Assembly: GCA_910586835.1 (NCBI GenBank)
Contig: CAJUJU010000009.1
Location: forward strand, 12,573-76,572
Reading direction: 5' to 3'
Source of the DNA: an uncultured Acetatifactor sp.
Lineage (GTDB): Bacteria; Bacillota; Clostridia; Lachnospirales; Lachnospiraceae
Length of the DNA: 64,000 bases
The position numbers and the translations under genes are program-made. Shown here in pieces: positions 8,022-17,322 of this stretch. Below the pieces are notes generated by a model. It was not told where the DNA came from and ran no database searches. It was given only the letters and a program-made list of their open reading frames with translations. The stretch's first letter is position 1. Each line of letters starts with the position of its first letter.

Positions 8022-9884
8022 CTACCTGTCTCCCAGCATCCCGCAGATGCGCCTCACAATGGAGTCCGCGTCAATGCCGATCTCCCGCTTTAATACCTCT
8101 GCATTCCCGTGCTCCACATAGGCGTCCGGTATGCTGATATTCAAAAGACCGTTCTTCAGGCCGTTCCGGTTCATGCAGTCCAGCACCTTTTCCCCATAGC
8201 CGCCGCAGAAGACATTCTCCTCCAGGGTGACAATCAACAGATGATCCCTGCAGGCCTCCTTTACGGCCTCCTCGTCAATGGGCTTGACAAACCGAGCGTT
8301 GATAAGACTGACGCCGTATCCCATCTCCTTCAGCTGACCCCGCACCTGCTCCGCCGTCTTCACCATGCTGCCCACGGCAAACAGAGCGATCTCCCATTCC
8401 CTGCAGATCCACTCCGCCTTTCCCAGCTCGACAGGCGACCGGAACTCCTTCAGCCCGTCGTACGCACAGCCCCGTGGATACCGCACCGCTATGGGCGCTT
8501 CCAGATTCACCGCAAACTTCATCATATCCGACAGCTCCCACTTGTTCTTCGGCGCACACACATGCATGTTGGGAATTCCGGTGAGATATGTAAAATCAAA
8601 AATCCCCTGATGCGTCTCTCCGTCGCTGCCCACCAGTCCGGCTCTGTCTATGGCAAAGACCACCGGTAGGTTCTGCAGACACACGTCATGCAGAATCTGG
8701 TCATAGGCTCTCTGCAGAAAAGAGGAATACACCGCAACAATGGGCTTCAATCCCCCTGCTGCAAGTCCCGCCGCAAAGGTGACAGCGTGCTCCTCCGCAA
8801 TCCCCACGTCGAAAAAGCGCTGGGGATACATATTGCGGAACCGTTTCAGCCCCGTTCCGTCCGGCATGGCCGCCGTGATGGCCACAATCCGCTCATCTCT
8901 CTGGCCCAGCTTGCACATGACCGTGGAGAAAACATCTGTATAATTTGCCGAGGTTCTGGGCTTTGTGGGAAGACCGGTCTCGATGTCGAAGGGCTCCGCC
9001 CCGTGAAATCTGGCCGGATGGCGCTCCGCCGGAACGTACCCTCTGCCCTTCTGGGTCAGCGCATGGATCAGTACCGGCCCCCTCACCCGCTTTGCATCGT
9101 TGATGACCATCACCAGATCGTCGATATTGTGTCCGTCAACCGGCCCCAGGTAAGTGAGCCCCATATCCTCAAAGAGCATGCCCGGAATCACCAGCTGCTT
9201 GAAGCTGCTCTTGGCTCTGCGAATCTTGTCTATAGTACTGTTTCCCCGGCGGGTGCCCAGCAGCGCATTGTAAATGCCCTTCTTCAGATTCAGATACCCT
9301 GTGGCGGTGCGGATATTGTTCAGATATTTTGACACACCTCCCACATTTTCGGAAATAGACATATTGTTGTCATTCAGAATCACGATAAAATTGGTCTCCA
9401 GCTTGGCGGCATTGTTCAGGGCCTCATAGGCCATTCCCCCGGTCAGGGAACCGTCCCCGATAACGGATACAACAATGTTATTGCCCCCCGCGATATCCCG
9501 CGCCTTGGCAAGACCCAGCCCTGCGGAAATGGAAGTGGAACTGTGCCCCGTGTCAAACACATCGCAGCTGCTCTCCTTCCTCTTGGGAAAACCGCTGAGC
9601 CCGTGAAACTGGCGCAGCGTCTCAAAGCCGTCCTTCCGCCCGGTGAGAATTTTATGGGTGTAAGACTGATGTCCCACATCCCAGATGATCTTGTCCTCCG
9701 GCAGCTCCAGCGCCAGATGAAGCGCCATAGTCAGCTCCACCGCCCCAAGATTGGATCCCAGATGTCCTCCGGTAACGCTGATCTTCTGAATCAGAAATTC
9801 TCTGATCTCCTGCGCCAGAGCCTCCCAGTTTTCCCTGCCCACATGCTTGATATCGTTCGCTTTCTCTATCGTCTCCAAAAACAT
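8022..9884 (-). CDS. dxs: 1-deoxy-D-xylulose-5-phosphate synthase
   Basis: A 620-residue thiamine-diphosphate enzyme that condenses pyruvate and glyceraldehyde-3-phosphate in the first step of the MEP isoprenoid pathway. Visible elements are the N-terminal substrate-binding region with HLGSNLG and WDVGHQSYTHKILTGR, the ThDP motif VIGDGSLTGGMAYEALNNA with NDNNMSIS, the central transketolase domain with GIAEEHAVTFAAGLA, and the C-terminal transketolase domain. Length is standard. Immediately upstream is ispA, so two isoprenoid genes are co-expressed. An ATG start at 9884 has GAGAGG upstream. Confidence 0.97.
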   Translation of the reverse strand: MFLETIEKANDIKHVGRENWEALAQEIREFLIQKISVTGGHLGSNLGAVELTMALHLALELPEDKIIWDVGHQSYTHKILTGRKDGFETLRQFHGLSGFPKRKESSCDVFDTGHSSTSISAGLGLAKARDIAGGNNIVVSVIGDGSLTGGMAYEALNNAAKLETNFIVILNDNNMSISENVGGVSKYLNNIRTATGYLNLKKGIYNALLGTRRGNSTIDKIRRAKSSFKQLVIPGMLFEDMGLTYLGPVDGHNIDDLVMVINDAKRVRGPVLIHALTQKGRGYVPAERHPARFHGAEPFDIETGLPTKPRTSANYTDVFSTVMCKLGQRDERIVAITAAMPDGTGLKRFRNMYPQRFFDVGIAEEHAVTFAAGLAAGGLKPIVAVYSSFLQRAYDQILHDVCLQNLPVVFAIDRAGLVGSDGETHQGIFDFTYLTGIPNMHVCAPKNKWELSDMMKFAVNLEAPIAVRYPRGCAYDGLKEFRSPVELGKAEWICREWEIALFAVGSMVKTAEQVRGQLKEMGYGVSLINARFVKPIDEEAVKEACRDHLLIVTLEENVFCGGYGEKVLDCMNRNGLKNGLLNISIPDAYVEHGNAEVLKREIGIDADSIVRRICGMLGDR

Positions 9885-9913
9885 ATTGTCATGCCTCTCC
9901 GTGCAGTGTATAC

Positions 9914-10867
9914 CTATTGTCTGCGGTGTATCAGTTCCAGAACCAGCTGCCTTAAAAAGCCGTTCCCCGGTTTAAACCCGTCCAATATTTTCACTGCCTC
10001 CTCCGACAGAGACGCCACCTCCGCCCTGGCCTGCTCCAACCCTGCAAGCGACACATAGGTCTGCTTCCTGTTCTCCTCGTCGCTGCCCACAGGCTTGCCC
10101 AGCTCCCGGCTGTCCCCGATGACGTCCAGTATATCATCCTGGATCTGAAACGCCACACCCAGGTTATATCCGCACTTTTCAAGCAATTCAATCTGTTCCT
10201 CCGACGCTCCCGCCAGGATCCCGCCCACAGTCATCGCCGCCTGGATCAGCGCGGCGGTCTTGTGCTCATGGATAAACAGGAGCTGTTCCTTTGTCACAGG
10301 CTCGTCCTGTCCCTCCGCCCGGATATCCGCCGTCTGCCCGCCGATCATTCCGCGGATGCCCGCCTTATTTGCCAACACCGAAAGGGCTCTGGCCGCCCGG
10401 TTCAGATACTCTCTGCTCGAATAAAGAGAGGTGATCGGCTTTCCCGTACAGCCGCAGCAGTCAAAAACGCTCATGGCGGTCTCAAAGGCATAATTGAGCA
10501 GCCCGTCCCCCGCCAGAATCCCTACTGCCTCCCCGTATACTGCCCAGGCTGTCTTTCTCCCCCGGCGATATTCGTCATTATCCATGGCCGGCAGGTCGTC
10601 GTGCACCAGCGAGTAGGTGTGTATCATCTCCACGGCCGCCAGAAAGGGTTCCAGAAAGAGCCTGTCCTCCTGTTTTCCCCCGCAGAGCAGAAAGGCCTCC
10701 TGCATCAGCATGGGCCGCAGCCTCTTTCCTCCTGCACGGACGCTGTAGTTCATAGCCTCCGCCACAATCCGCTGGGGTCCTTCCTCTCTGGGCAGATATT
10801 TGTCTATCACTCTGTTCAGCCCTTCGGTCTTTTCCACCAGAATCCGGTCAAATTCATTCTTCTCCAT
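9914..10867 (-). CDS. ispA: Geranyl/farnesyl diphosphate synthase
   Basis: Trans-prenyltransferase of 317 residues that extends DMAPP with IPP. The first aspartate-rich motif is DDLPAMDNDEYRRGRKT (DDxxxxD form), and the second is QDDILDVIGD. GGKRLRPML near residue 50 binds IPP. An ATG at 10867 with GGAGG 9 bases upstream is preferred to a TTG two codons earlier. The gene overlaps the end of xseB by 14 bases, indicating translational coupling in the xseA-xseB-ispA-dxs run. Confidence 0.93.
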   Translation of the reverse strand: MEKNEFDRILVEKTEGLNRVIDKYLPREEGPQRIVAEAMNYSVRAGGKRLRPMLMQEAFLLCGGKQEDRLFLEPFLAAVEMIHTYSLVHDDLPAMDNDEYRRGRKTAWAVYGEAVGILAGDGLLNYAFETAMSVFDCCGCTGKPITSLYSSREYLNRAARALSVLANKAGIRGMIGGQTADIRAEGQDEPVTKEQLLFIHEHKTAALIQAAMTVGGILAGASEEQIELLEKCGYNLGVAFQIQDDILDVIGDSRELGKPVGSDEENRKQTYVSLAGLEQARAEVASLSEEAVKILDGFKPGNGFLRQLVLELIHRRQ

Positions 10868-11084
10868 TGTCAAACGCCTCCAACCGTCCCTCCTCCGAAA
10901 GCCTCAGCACCTGCTTTTCCACCTTGTCGATCTGATCGTTACACTGCTTCAGAATGGCCATCCCCTCACTGTAGGCCCGAAAGGCCTCCTCCAGCGGAAG
11001 ATCCTCCTGCTCCAGCTTTTCTATCGTCTCCTCCAGCCTGTCAAAATTCTCCTCCAGGCTGAGCTTTTCAGACTTCTTTTCCAT
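10854..11084 (-). CDS. xseB: Exodeoxyribonuclease VII small subunit
   Basis: Small subunit of exonuclease VII, 76 residues, all helical: SLEENFDRLEETIEKLEQEDLPLEEAF is the family signature, followed by a second helix ending in KVEKQVLRL. The ATG at 11084 has AAGGAG 7 bases upstream; a longer frame from 11114 lies inside xseA and lacks such a site. It overlaps both xseA (17 bases) and ispA (14 bases), so the three are translationally coupled. Confidence 0.93.
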   Translation of the reverse strand: MEKKSEKLSLEENFDRLEETIEKLEQEDLPLEEAFRAYSEGMAILKQCNDQIDKVEKQVLRLSEEGRLEAFDNGEE

Positions 11085-12309
11085 CGGCTTCTCCTTCCTC
11101 CACGTCCCCTGCACGGCGCTCTACCACTGCGTCAAATGTCCCGTCCGTCACCCGGATTCTCACCCGCTGTCCTTCCCGGGCCTGCTCCACCAAACGAATA
11201 TTTTTTCCCGCCTCGTCCGTCACATAGGCATATCCGCTGCTGAGCTTCTCCAGCGGAGACAGACCTTTCAGCTGCTGGATACACACCTCCAGTCTGTGAC
11301 GTCTGCTCTGCAGCAGTCTCTCCATTCTGTCCTGCAGCCGCTCTTCCATGCGCAGCGCCGTCATCTTTCGCTCCCGGATACGGCTTCCGGGGCTCAAGGC
11401 CTTCAGGCGCAGCTCCTGCTGTCCGGCCAGCACCCTGCTGTCCCTGATCCTTCGGCTCATCCGCTGCTCCAGCTCCTGGGACAGCGCGGCAATCTCCCCC
11501 AGTATCTCCCGGATATCCGTCACCGCCAGCTCCGCTGCAGCGGAGGGAGTAGGAGCCCTCAAATCCGAGACAAAGTCGATAATGGTGGTATCCGTCTCAT
11601 GCCCCACCGCGGAGATCACCGGCACCGAGCAGTCAAACACCGCCTGTGCCACCTCTCTCTCGTTGAAGGCCCACAGATCCTCAATGGAGCCTCCGCCCCG
11701 GCCCACAATCATCACGTCTACCCCCAGACCTTCCAACGCCCGAACGCCCCGCACAATGCTGGCCGCGGCCGCCTCTCCCTGCACGATGGCCGGATAGAGA
11801 ATGATCTGGACGTAAGGATTCCGCCTGCGCGCGATCTGCATGATATCCCTGACTGCCGCCCCCGTATCAGCCGTGACCACCCCCAGCGTACGGATATATC
11901 TGGGAATGGGCTGCTTATACTCCCGGTCAAACATGCCGGACTCCTCCAGCTCTCGCTTCAGCCGCTCAAATTTTTCATGGAGCAGACCGCTGCCGTCCAG
12001 GAAGATCTGCCTGGCGTACAGCTGGTATTTTCCGTCCCGCTCGTAAACGTCCACCGAGCCGCCCACCACCACCTGCTGTCCTTCCGCCAAACGAAAAGAA
12101 AGACCCGCGCGGTTGCCTGCGAACATGACACAGTTCACCACTCCCTTAGGGTCCTTTAACGTAAAATAAATATGTCCCGAGGTATGATATTTGCAGTTGC
12201 TGATCTCTCCCTTTACGAGAATGCTCTGCAGCAGGTAATCCTGCGTGAACATATTTTTGATATATGAATTCAGTTGTCCTACAGTATATACACTTCGAAT
12301 ATCAATCAC
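11068..12309 (-). CDS. xseA: Exodeoxyribonuclease VII large subunit
   Basis: Large subunit of 413 residues that degrades single-stranded DNA with XseB. An OB-fold anticodon-like domain (about 5-100, with LVKGEISNCKYHTSGHIYFTLKD) is followed by the catalytic domain with GVVTADTGAAVRDI and MIVGRGGGSIEDLWAFNEREVA, then PVISAVGHETDTTIIDFVSD. A coiled-coil C-terminus follows. The start is a GTG at 12309 that overlaps the last codons of nusB by 8 bases. folD, often found between nusB and xseA, is absent. Confidence 0.95.
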   Translation of the reverse strand: MIDIRSVYTVGQLNSYIKNMFTQDYLLQSILVKGEISNCKYHTSGHIYFTLKDPKGVVNCVMFAGNRAGLSFRLAEGQQVVVGGSVDVYERDGKYQLYARQIFLDGSGLLHEKFERLKRELEESGMFDREYKQPIPRYIRTLGVVTADTGAAVRDIMQIARRRNPYVQIILYPAIVQGEAAAASIVRGVRALEGLGVDVMIVGRGGGSIEDLWAFNEREVAQAVFDCSVPVISAVGHETDTTIIDFVSDLRAPTPSAAAELAVTDIREILGEIAALSQELEQRMSRRIRDSRVLAGQQELRLKALSPGSRIRERKMTALRMEERLQDRMERLLQSRRHRLEVCIQQLKGLSPLEKLSSGYAYVTDEAGKNIRLVEQAREGQRVRIRVTDGTFDAVVERRAGDVEEGEADGKEV

Positions 12310-12712
12310 CCAGCTTCAATATTTTTGCCAAAATAGCGTTGACGAAACCGCCGGAGCTGTCCTGGCCGTATTTTTTGGCTATCTCCACCGCCTCGTCGAT
12401 GGCAACCTTCTTGGGGATATCATCGTCAAAGCGCATCTCAAACACGGCAAGCCGCAAAACGGCAAGCTCCACCTTTCCCATACGCCCGGTATTCCAGCCT
12501 TCCGTATTGTCGTCGATCAGCCTGTCAATCTCCGGAATCTTCTCCAGAACTGCCCGGCTCCTGTCTTCGATACAATCGGAATCCTTCTGCGAGGCGACCG
12601 CCTCATTGTTCTCCAGAAACAGCCTTATCTGCCTTGGCATATCCTCCGGAGCATGAAACGTCTCCTGGAATAAAAGCATAAAAACCTGTTCTCTCTGCTC
12701 ATGTCGTCCCAT
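12302..12712 (-). CDS. nusB: Transcription antitermination factor NusB
   Basis: A 136-residue all-alpha NusB, which with NusE/S10 binds boxA in rRNA leaders. Family features are the N-terminal REQVFMLLFQETFH, IDRLIDDNTEGWNTGRMGKVELAVLRLAVFEM and DIPKKVAIDEAVEIAKKYGQDSSGGFVNAILAKI. The ATG is at 12712. The order asp23-nusB-xseA is conserved in Firmicutes. Confidence 0.94.
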   Translation of the reverse strand: MGRHEQREQVFMLLFQETFHAPEDMPRQIRLFLENNEAVASQKDSDCIEDRSRAVLEKIPEIDRLIDDNTEGWNTGRMGKVELAVLRLAVFEMRFDDDIPKKVAIDEAVEIAKKYGQDSSGGFVNAILAKILKLGD

Positions 12713-12734
12713 TGCGCTTTTCCTTTATCCTCGA

Positions 12735-13112
12735 TTACTTTACCTTCACGCCGGCAATGCGGATATTCACATCTGTACAGGTAAGCCCGGTCATATTCTC
12801 GATGGCGGACTTCACCTTGCCCTGCACCTTCTGGCAGGCTGCCGGAATATTGTACCCATACTCCATAATCAGCGCCAGATCCACGGTCACACTGCCATTA
12901 AGCGCTGTCACCCTGACACACCTGGAAAGCTTTTTCATGCCGGCTCTGCTCAGAAAATCATTGGTGATGTTCCCGGCCATGGAGCTGACGCCAGGCACCT
13001 CTGTAGCCGCCAACGCCGCGATCATGCCCACCACGTCGTCCGCAATCTGCACCGCGCCCGCATTTTCGTCATTCTTTAAAACCACTGCATTCTTATCTAT
13101 CTCTTTTTCCAT
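12735..13112 (-). CDS. Asp23/Gls24 envelope stress protein
   Basis: A 125-residue Asp23-family protein (YqhY type). Family features are GAVQIADDVVGMIAALAATEVPGVSSMAG and VTVDLALIMEYGYNIPAACQKVQGKVKSAIENMTG, then DVNIRIAGV. In Bacillus, YqhY adjoins accBC and influences acetyl-CoA carboxylase; here accBC is missing and the gene heads the nusB transcript. AGGAGG lies 9 bases before the ATG. It has its own promoter overlapping the upstream gene. Confidence 0.93.
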   Translation of the reverse strand: MEKEIDKNAVVLKNDENAGAVQIADDVVGMIAALAATEVPGVSSMAGNITNDFLSRAGMKKLSRCVRVTALNGSVTVDLALIMEYGYNIPAACQKVQGKVKSAIENMTGLTCTDVNIRIAGVKVK

Positions 13113-13154
13113 TTGAACTTCCTCCTGAAAAAAATTATCTGCATATTATGTTCT

Positions 13155-13184
13155 ATTATAACACACCTATTATTCATTTGTCAC
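13155..13184 (-). promoter_or_regulatory. Sigma-A promoter of asp23-nusB operon
   Basis: On the minus strand, GTGACA (13179-13184), 18 bases, then TATAAT (13155-13160) with an upstream extended-10 TG. The -35 lies within the last codons of the transglutaminase lipoprotein gene. It should drive asp23 through recN independently of the deoB-prfC transcript. Confidence 0.7.
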
Positions 13185-14450
13185 CCAAAAAGTCAGGGAC
13201 AGCTGGTTCTCGTTCTGGGCATAGGCCACGGTGCTTCCTCCCCCGTCCAGATAATCGAAGATCTCCTGCCCGTCGATCAGCGCGGAAACCACCTGACTGT
13301 AGCTGTCCTTGTCCGTACACTTCACCGTCACATCATCCCTGCCCTGCTCTCTGGCCCTTGCAAAGAGCGCCTTCATCTGCTCCCTGTCATAGCCAGAAAA
13401 CAGCGCCCCCTCCCTGGAATAATAGTTTGCCTCCGTGGCGACGCAGGCCGGCATGGGAACCCCGTCTCCCAGGCTGTGTGTCTTCAAAAGCTCGGCGGTG
13501 GTCACATTCAGATAGTCGTAGTTGATCTCCGGCATGGAAATACTGCCGTCTCTCCCGCTGTCCTCCATACGGTAGGAGGCGTCTCCCCAGGTGGTATCCA
13601 CATAGTAGAAGCTTCCGTCCACACGCACCAGATTCCAGGCATGTCCCTCTCCTGTCTCCACGCTCCCCAGCACCAGGGTGCACTCCACCCCCAGCCTGCC
13701 CAGCAGATACTGTGTGGCCTTGGCATACCCCTGGCACACGGAAAGATGATTCACAAAAACGGAATAAATATTCTGGTTATCCGGTGCGTCCAGCCTGTAA
13801 TCCGTGGTGCTGATAATGGTATCATAGACATATTTTACCCGGGTATACTGATCCGCATTCGCATCAATGCCGGAAAGTATGTCGCTCACCGCCGTCTCGA
13901 TCTGTTCCGCCCGGGTTCGGGCCGTCTCCTGATCCACATTGTAGGTTCCCGAAAACTCGATGGCCGTGGTGTGATCCCCCCGGGTGTACTTTGTGTAGGA
14001 ATACCCCTCCACATAAAACAGCTCCGGATGATCGTTTAACACACACTGAAAAATCCTGTCTATATCCGCTTCGTTGTACCCTGCCTGCAGTCCCTGGGCG
14101 CTGAGCCGCTCCCCGGTGCCAAATCCCCCCAGGATCCGTTTCATATCGTCATACCACTGCTGCCCGGGCTGGTCCAGGCTCTGTCTCGCATATTCAAAGG
14201 CTCCCTCACAGAGAAAGCTCTGCTCCGGATCCGGTGCCCGGGTCTCAGAGGGTGTCCCGGCCCCGGAATCCTCCTTTGGCCCACCGCTGTCCTCCTGCCC
14301 TCCGGGTTCTCTCTCATTGGCTTCGGCCTCCCGGTTCGTCATCACCAGATCCCGTGGCACCTGCTCCAGCAGTTCCGCCCCGGAACAGCCGCTCAGTGCA
14401 AGGCACAGCAGAAGCAGCGCCCCCACCTCATACAATACTCTTTTTCTCAT
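13170..14450 (-). CDS. Transglutaminase-like lipoprotein
   Basis: A 426-residue lipoprotein: the signal peptide LLLLCLALSGC puts the lipidated cysteine at residue 22, followed by a glutamate/glycine-rich linker to about 85. The C-terminal half is a transglutaminase-like (papain-fold) domain with the nucleophile in SVCQGYAKATQYLL, histidine in EGHAWNLVRV and aspartate in YYVDTTWGD, so the triad is complete. Family members cleave or crosslink peptides at the cell surface; the substrate is unknown. The start lies 15 bases after prfC, so it is probably co-transcribed with deoB-prfC. It resembles the protein encoded at 23060-24571. Confidence 0.82.
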   Translation of the reverse strand: MRKRVLYEVGALLLLCLALSGCSGAELLEQVPRDLVMTNREAEANEREPGGQEDSGGPKEDSGAGTPSETRAPDPEQSFLCEGAFEYARQSLDQPGQQWYDDMKRILGGFGTGERLSAQGLQAGYNEADIDRIFQCVLNDHPELFYVEGYSYTKYTRGDHTTAIEFSGTYNVDQETARTRAEQIETAVSDILSGIDANADQYTRVKYVYDTIISTTDYRLDAPDNQNIYSVFVNHLSVCQGYAKATQYLLGRLGVECTLVLGSVETGEGHAWNLVRVDGSFYYVDTTWGDASYRMEDSGRDGSISMPEINYDYLNVTTAELLKTHSLGDGVPMPACVATEANYYSREGALFSGYDREQMKALFARAREQGRDDVTVKCTDKDSYSQVVSALIDGQEIFDYLDGGGSTVAYAQNENQLSLTFWVTNE

Positions 14451-14465
14451 CCATTAACTCCGGTT

Positions 14466-16061
14466 CTAATTTCTGGAAAACTCCGACAGCACAAGCCCTT
14501 TGTTTCGATCCAGCGTCATACCTACGCTCCAGGAATTGACAAACAAAAGCAGCGGATTTCCCTTCATATCCTTCACCTTCTTCATGTCCGAGGTGCCGGT
14601 GAGCCTGGTGATATCCACCTCGTCCTTATTCTCGATCCAGCGAATATGCTCATAAGGCAGGTTCTCCAGCCGGATCTCCACATTATACTCGTTTTCCAGC
14701 CTGTATTTGAGCACGTCGAACTGCAGGACGCCCACCACGCCCACAATAATCTCTTCCAGTCCGGTGTTGAATTCCTGGAAGATCTGGATAGCGCCCTCCT
14801 GGGCGATCTGCTCGATTCCCTTTACAAACTGCTTTCTCTTCATGGTATCCAGCTGCCGCACTCTCGCAAAATGCTCCGGCGCAAAAGTGGGGATTCCCTC
14901 ATACTGAAATTTCTCCTTGGGCATACACAGCGTATCACCGATGGAAAAGATGCCAGGGTCAAAGACGCCGATGATGTCTCCCGCATAGGCCTCGCTGAGT
15001 ATCTTTCTCTCGTCCGCCATGATCTGCTGAGGCTGGGAGAGCCGCATGACCCTGTTGCCCTGCACATGGCGCACCTCCATGCTGGCGTCAAACTTTCCGG
15101 AACAAATACGCATGAAGGCGATCCTGTCCCGGTGCGCCTTGTTCATATTTGCCTGGATCTTGAAGACAAAAGCGGAAAACTCGTTTTCCACCGGGTCGAT
15201 CAGCCCGATGTCCGCTCTCCTGGGCAGGGGCGTGGTAGTCATGTTCAGAAAATGCTGCAAAAAGATCTCCACGCCGAAATTGGTCAGCGCGGACCCAAAA
15301 CACACCGGAGTCAGCTTTCCCGCCCGCACCTGCTCCAGGTCAAATTCCGCGCTTGCTCCGTCCAGAAGCTCGATCTCCTCCAGAAGCCTGTCCGCCGCCT
15401 CATCTCCCGTCAGAGCTCGCAGCTCTGCCTCCTTTTCCACCGGAATTTCCGTGGCCGTTCCTTCCTTTGTACCCTTTTCCGTGTCGGAATAAGAGATCAC
15501 ACATTTCTTCTCCCTGTCATAGACCCCCTTGAAGGCCTTGCCTGACCCGATGGGCCAGTTCACGGGACAGGTGGCGATTCCAAGCTCTTTCTCGATCTCG
15601 TCCAGCAGGTCAAAGGTGTCGTTTGCATCCCTGTCCATTTTATTGATAAAGGTAAAAATGGGAATCCCCCGCATGCCGCACACCTTAAACAGTTTTCTGG
15701 TCTGTGCCTCCACGCCCTTGGACGCGTCGATCACCATGACGGCGGAATCCGCTGCCATCAGCGTCCGGTAGGTATCCTCCGAAAAGTCCTGATGGCCCGG
15801 TGTATCCAGAATATTGATGCAGCAGCCGCCATACTCAAACTGCAGCACGGAGGAGGTCACGGAAATTCCCCTCTCCTTCTCTATCTCCATCCAGTCGGAG
15901 ACGGCATGTCTCGCCGTGGCTTTCCCCTTCACGCTTCCCGCCAGATTGATGGCGCCGCCGTAGAGCAGAAATTTCTCCGTCAGCGTGGTCTTTCCCGCAT
16001 CCGGGTGGGAAATAATCGCAAAGGTTCTCCTGCGGCTGATCTCTTCCGAATAGTTACTCAT
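14466..16061 (-). CDS. prfC: Peptide chain release factor 3
   Basis: A 531-residue class II release factor GTPase that removes RF1/RF2 from the ribosome after peptide release. G motifs are ISHPDAGKTTLTEKFL (G1), ERGISVTSS (G2), DTPGHQDFSEDTYRTL (G3) and FINKMDRD (G4). Domains II and III follow with VFKIQANMNKAHRDRIAFMRICSG and QEFNTGLEEIIVGVVGVLQFDVLKYRL. Length is normal. The ATG overlaps the deoB stop (ATGA), so deoB and prfC are translationally coupled. Confidence 0.96.
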   Translation of the reverse strand: MSNYSEEISRRRTFAIISHPDAGKTTLTEKFLLYGGAINLAGSVKGKATARHAVSDWMEIEKERGISVTSSVLQFEYGGCCINILDTPGHQDFSEDTYRTLMAADSAVMVIDASKGVEAQTRKLFKVCGMRGIPIFTFINKMDRDANDTFDLLDEIEKELGIATCPVNWPIGSGKAFKGVYDREKKCVISYSDTEKGTKEGTATEIPVEKEAELRALTGDEAADRLLEEIELLDGASAEFDLEQVRAGKLTPVCFGSALTNFGVEIFLQHFLNMTTTPLPRRADIGLIDPVENEFSAFVFKIQANMNKAHRDRIAFMRICSGKFDASMEVRHVQGNRVMRLSQPQQIMADERKILSEAYAGDIIGVFDPGIFSIGDTLCMPKEKFQYEGIPTFAPEHFARVRQLDTMKRKQFVKGIEQIAQEGAIQIFQEFNTGLEEIIVGVVGVLQFDVLKYRLENEYNVEIRLENLPYEHIRWIENKDEVDITRLTGTSDMKKVKDMKGNPLLLFVNSWSVGMTLDRNKGLVLSEFSRN

Positions 16062-17230
16062 GCTTTCAAAACCTCCTGTAAAAGCCCTTCTCCTTCAAAC
16101 GCGGGCACAATACCAAAGTATTGTAACACAGCTGCCCCTGTCTCTGCAAAGGTTTTCCTCGTCCCCAGGTTCACGGGACGCACATTCTGTCCGTACAGAA
16201 GCAGCGGGACGTACTCCCTGGTGTGATCCGTGGTCGCCGTATAGGACGGGTCGCAGCCGTGATCCGCCGTAATCATCAGGATATCCTCTCCGCGCAGCTT
16301 TCCCAGGATCTGGGGAAGTCTCTGGTCAAACCGGGTCAGCGCTGCGGCGTAGCCGTCCACATCCCTTCTGTGCCCGTAAAGCATGTCGTAGTCCACAAGG
16401 TTCACAAAGCAAAGCCCCTCAAAGTCCTTATCCAGATACTCCAGCGTCCTCTCCATGCCCTCCTCGTTCCCTCCGGTGTACACTGACTCCGTGATGCCCT
16501 TTCCCGCAAAAATATCCCGGATCTTGCCCACGGCGATCACGCTCTTTCCCGCCTCCTGCAGCTGATCCAGCATGGTGACGGAGGGCGGCAGGATGGAAAA
16601 GTCATGTCTGCGGGGAGAGCGGGTATACTGTCCGCCGCAGGGCCCCGTAAACGGCCTGGCAATCACACGCCCCACACCGTGCTTTCCCTGCAGAATCTCC
16701 CGTGCAATGCGGCAGTACTCGTATAACTGTTCCACAGGAACAATCTCCTCGTGGGCAGCGATCTGGAATACGCTGTCGGCGGAGGTATACACGATCAGAT
16801 CCCCTGTCTTTCTGTGGGCATCCCCATACTCCTGAATTACAGCCGTGCCCGAATAGGGAAGGTTGCAGAGCACCCCTCTTCCCGTCTTCTCCCGGAAGGG
16901 TTCCAGCACCTCCTCCGGAAAACCATGGGGATAGGTGGGCAGCGGCTGGGGGGAATACACCCCGGCAATCTCCCAGTGACCGATGGTGGTATCCTTCCCC
17001 CGGGAGCGCTCCGCCATCCGCGCAATCGCCGCACTGTGGCTGCCCTTCTTTTCCCCCACCGTGACCCCTTCTATGTCAAACAGTCCCAGCTCCCTCAGAT
17101 TCGGCAGGCTGAAACACGGGCTTGAGGACACGGCTCTTAAGGTGTTCACATTCACATCACCATAAGCAGCCGCATCCTCCATCTCTCCGATTCCAAAGCT
17201 ATCCAATACAATCAGAAATACTCTTTTCAT
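16058..17230 (-). CDS. deoB: Phosphopentomutase
   Basis: A 390-residue alkaline-phosphatase-superfamily enzyme that interconverts (deoxy)ribose-1- and -5-phosphate in nucleoside salvage. Metal-binding elements include VLDSFGIGEMEDAAAYGD near the start, the phosphorylated threonine region RSRGKDTTIGHWEIAG, and MITADHGCDPSYTATTDHTREYVPLL at the end. The ATG is at 17230, with AAAGGATG upstream. An AT-rich stretch before it (about 17250-17300) has TATACT, but no convincing -35. Confidence 0.95.
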   Translation of the reverse strand: MKRVFLIVLDSFGIGEMEDAAAYGDVNVNTLRAVSSSPCFSLPNLRELGLFDIEGVTVGEKKGSHSAAIARMAERSRGKDTTIGHWEIAGVYSPQPLPTYPHGFPEEVLEPFREKTGRGVLCNLPYSGTAVIQEYGDAHRKTGDLIVYTSADSVFQIAAHEEIVPVEQLYEYCRIAREILQGKHGVGRVIARPFTGPCGGQYTRSPRRHDFSILPPSVTMLDQLQEAGKSVIAVGKIRDIFAGKGITESVYTGGNEEGMERTLEYLDKDFEGLCFVNLVDYDMLYGHRRDVDGYAAALTRFDQRLPQILGKLRGEDILMITADHGCDPSYTATTDHTREYVPLLLYGQNVRPVNLGTRKTFAETGAAVLQYFGIVPAFEGEGLLQEVLKA

Positions 17231-17322
17231 AATTTACATCCTTTCGTACACCAGCTTTTACAAAAAAGTATATCATATTTTATATGTAAGTTATACTGTT
17301 TTTTTGCAAACAGCGCGTCTTT

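Noticed and set aside
17231..17322. Promoter and terminator before deoB
   Set aside because: The stretch is AT-rich with TATACT and a weak CTGTTT/AAACAG stem, but no -35 fits and the stem lacks a following T-run.
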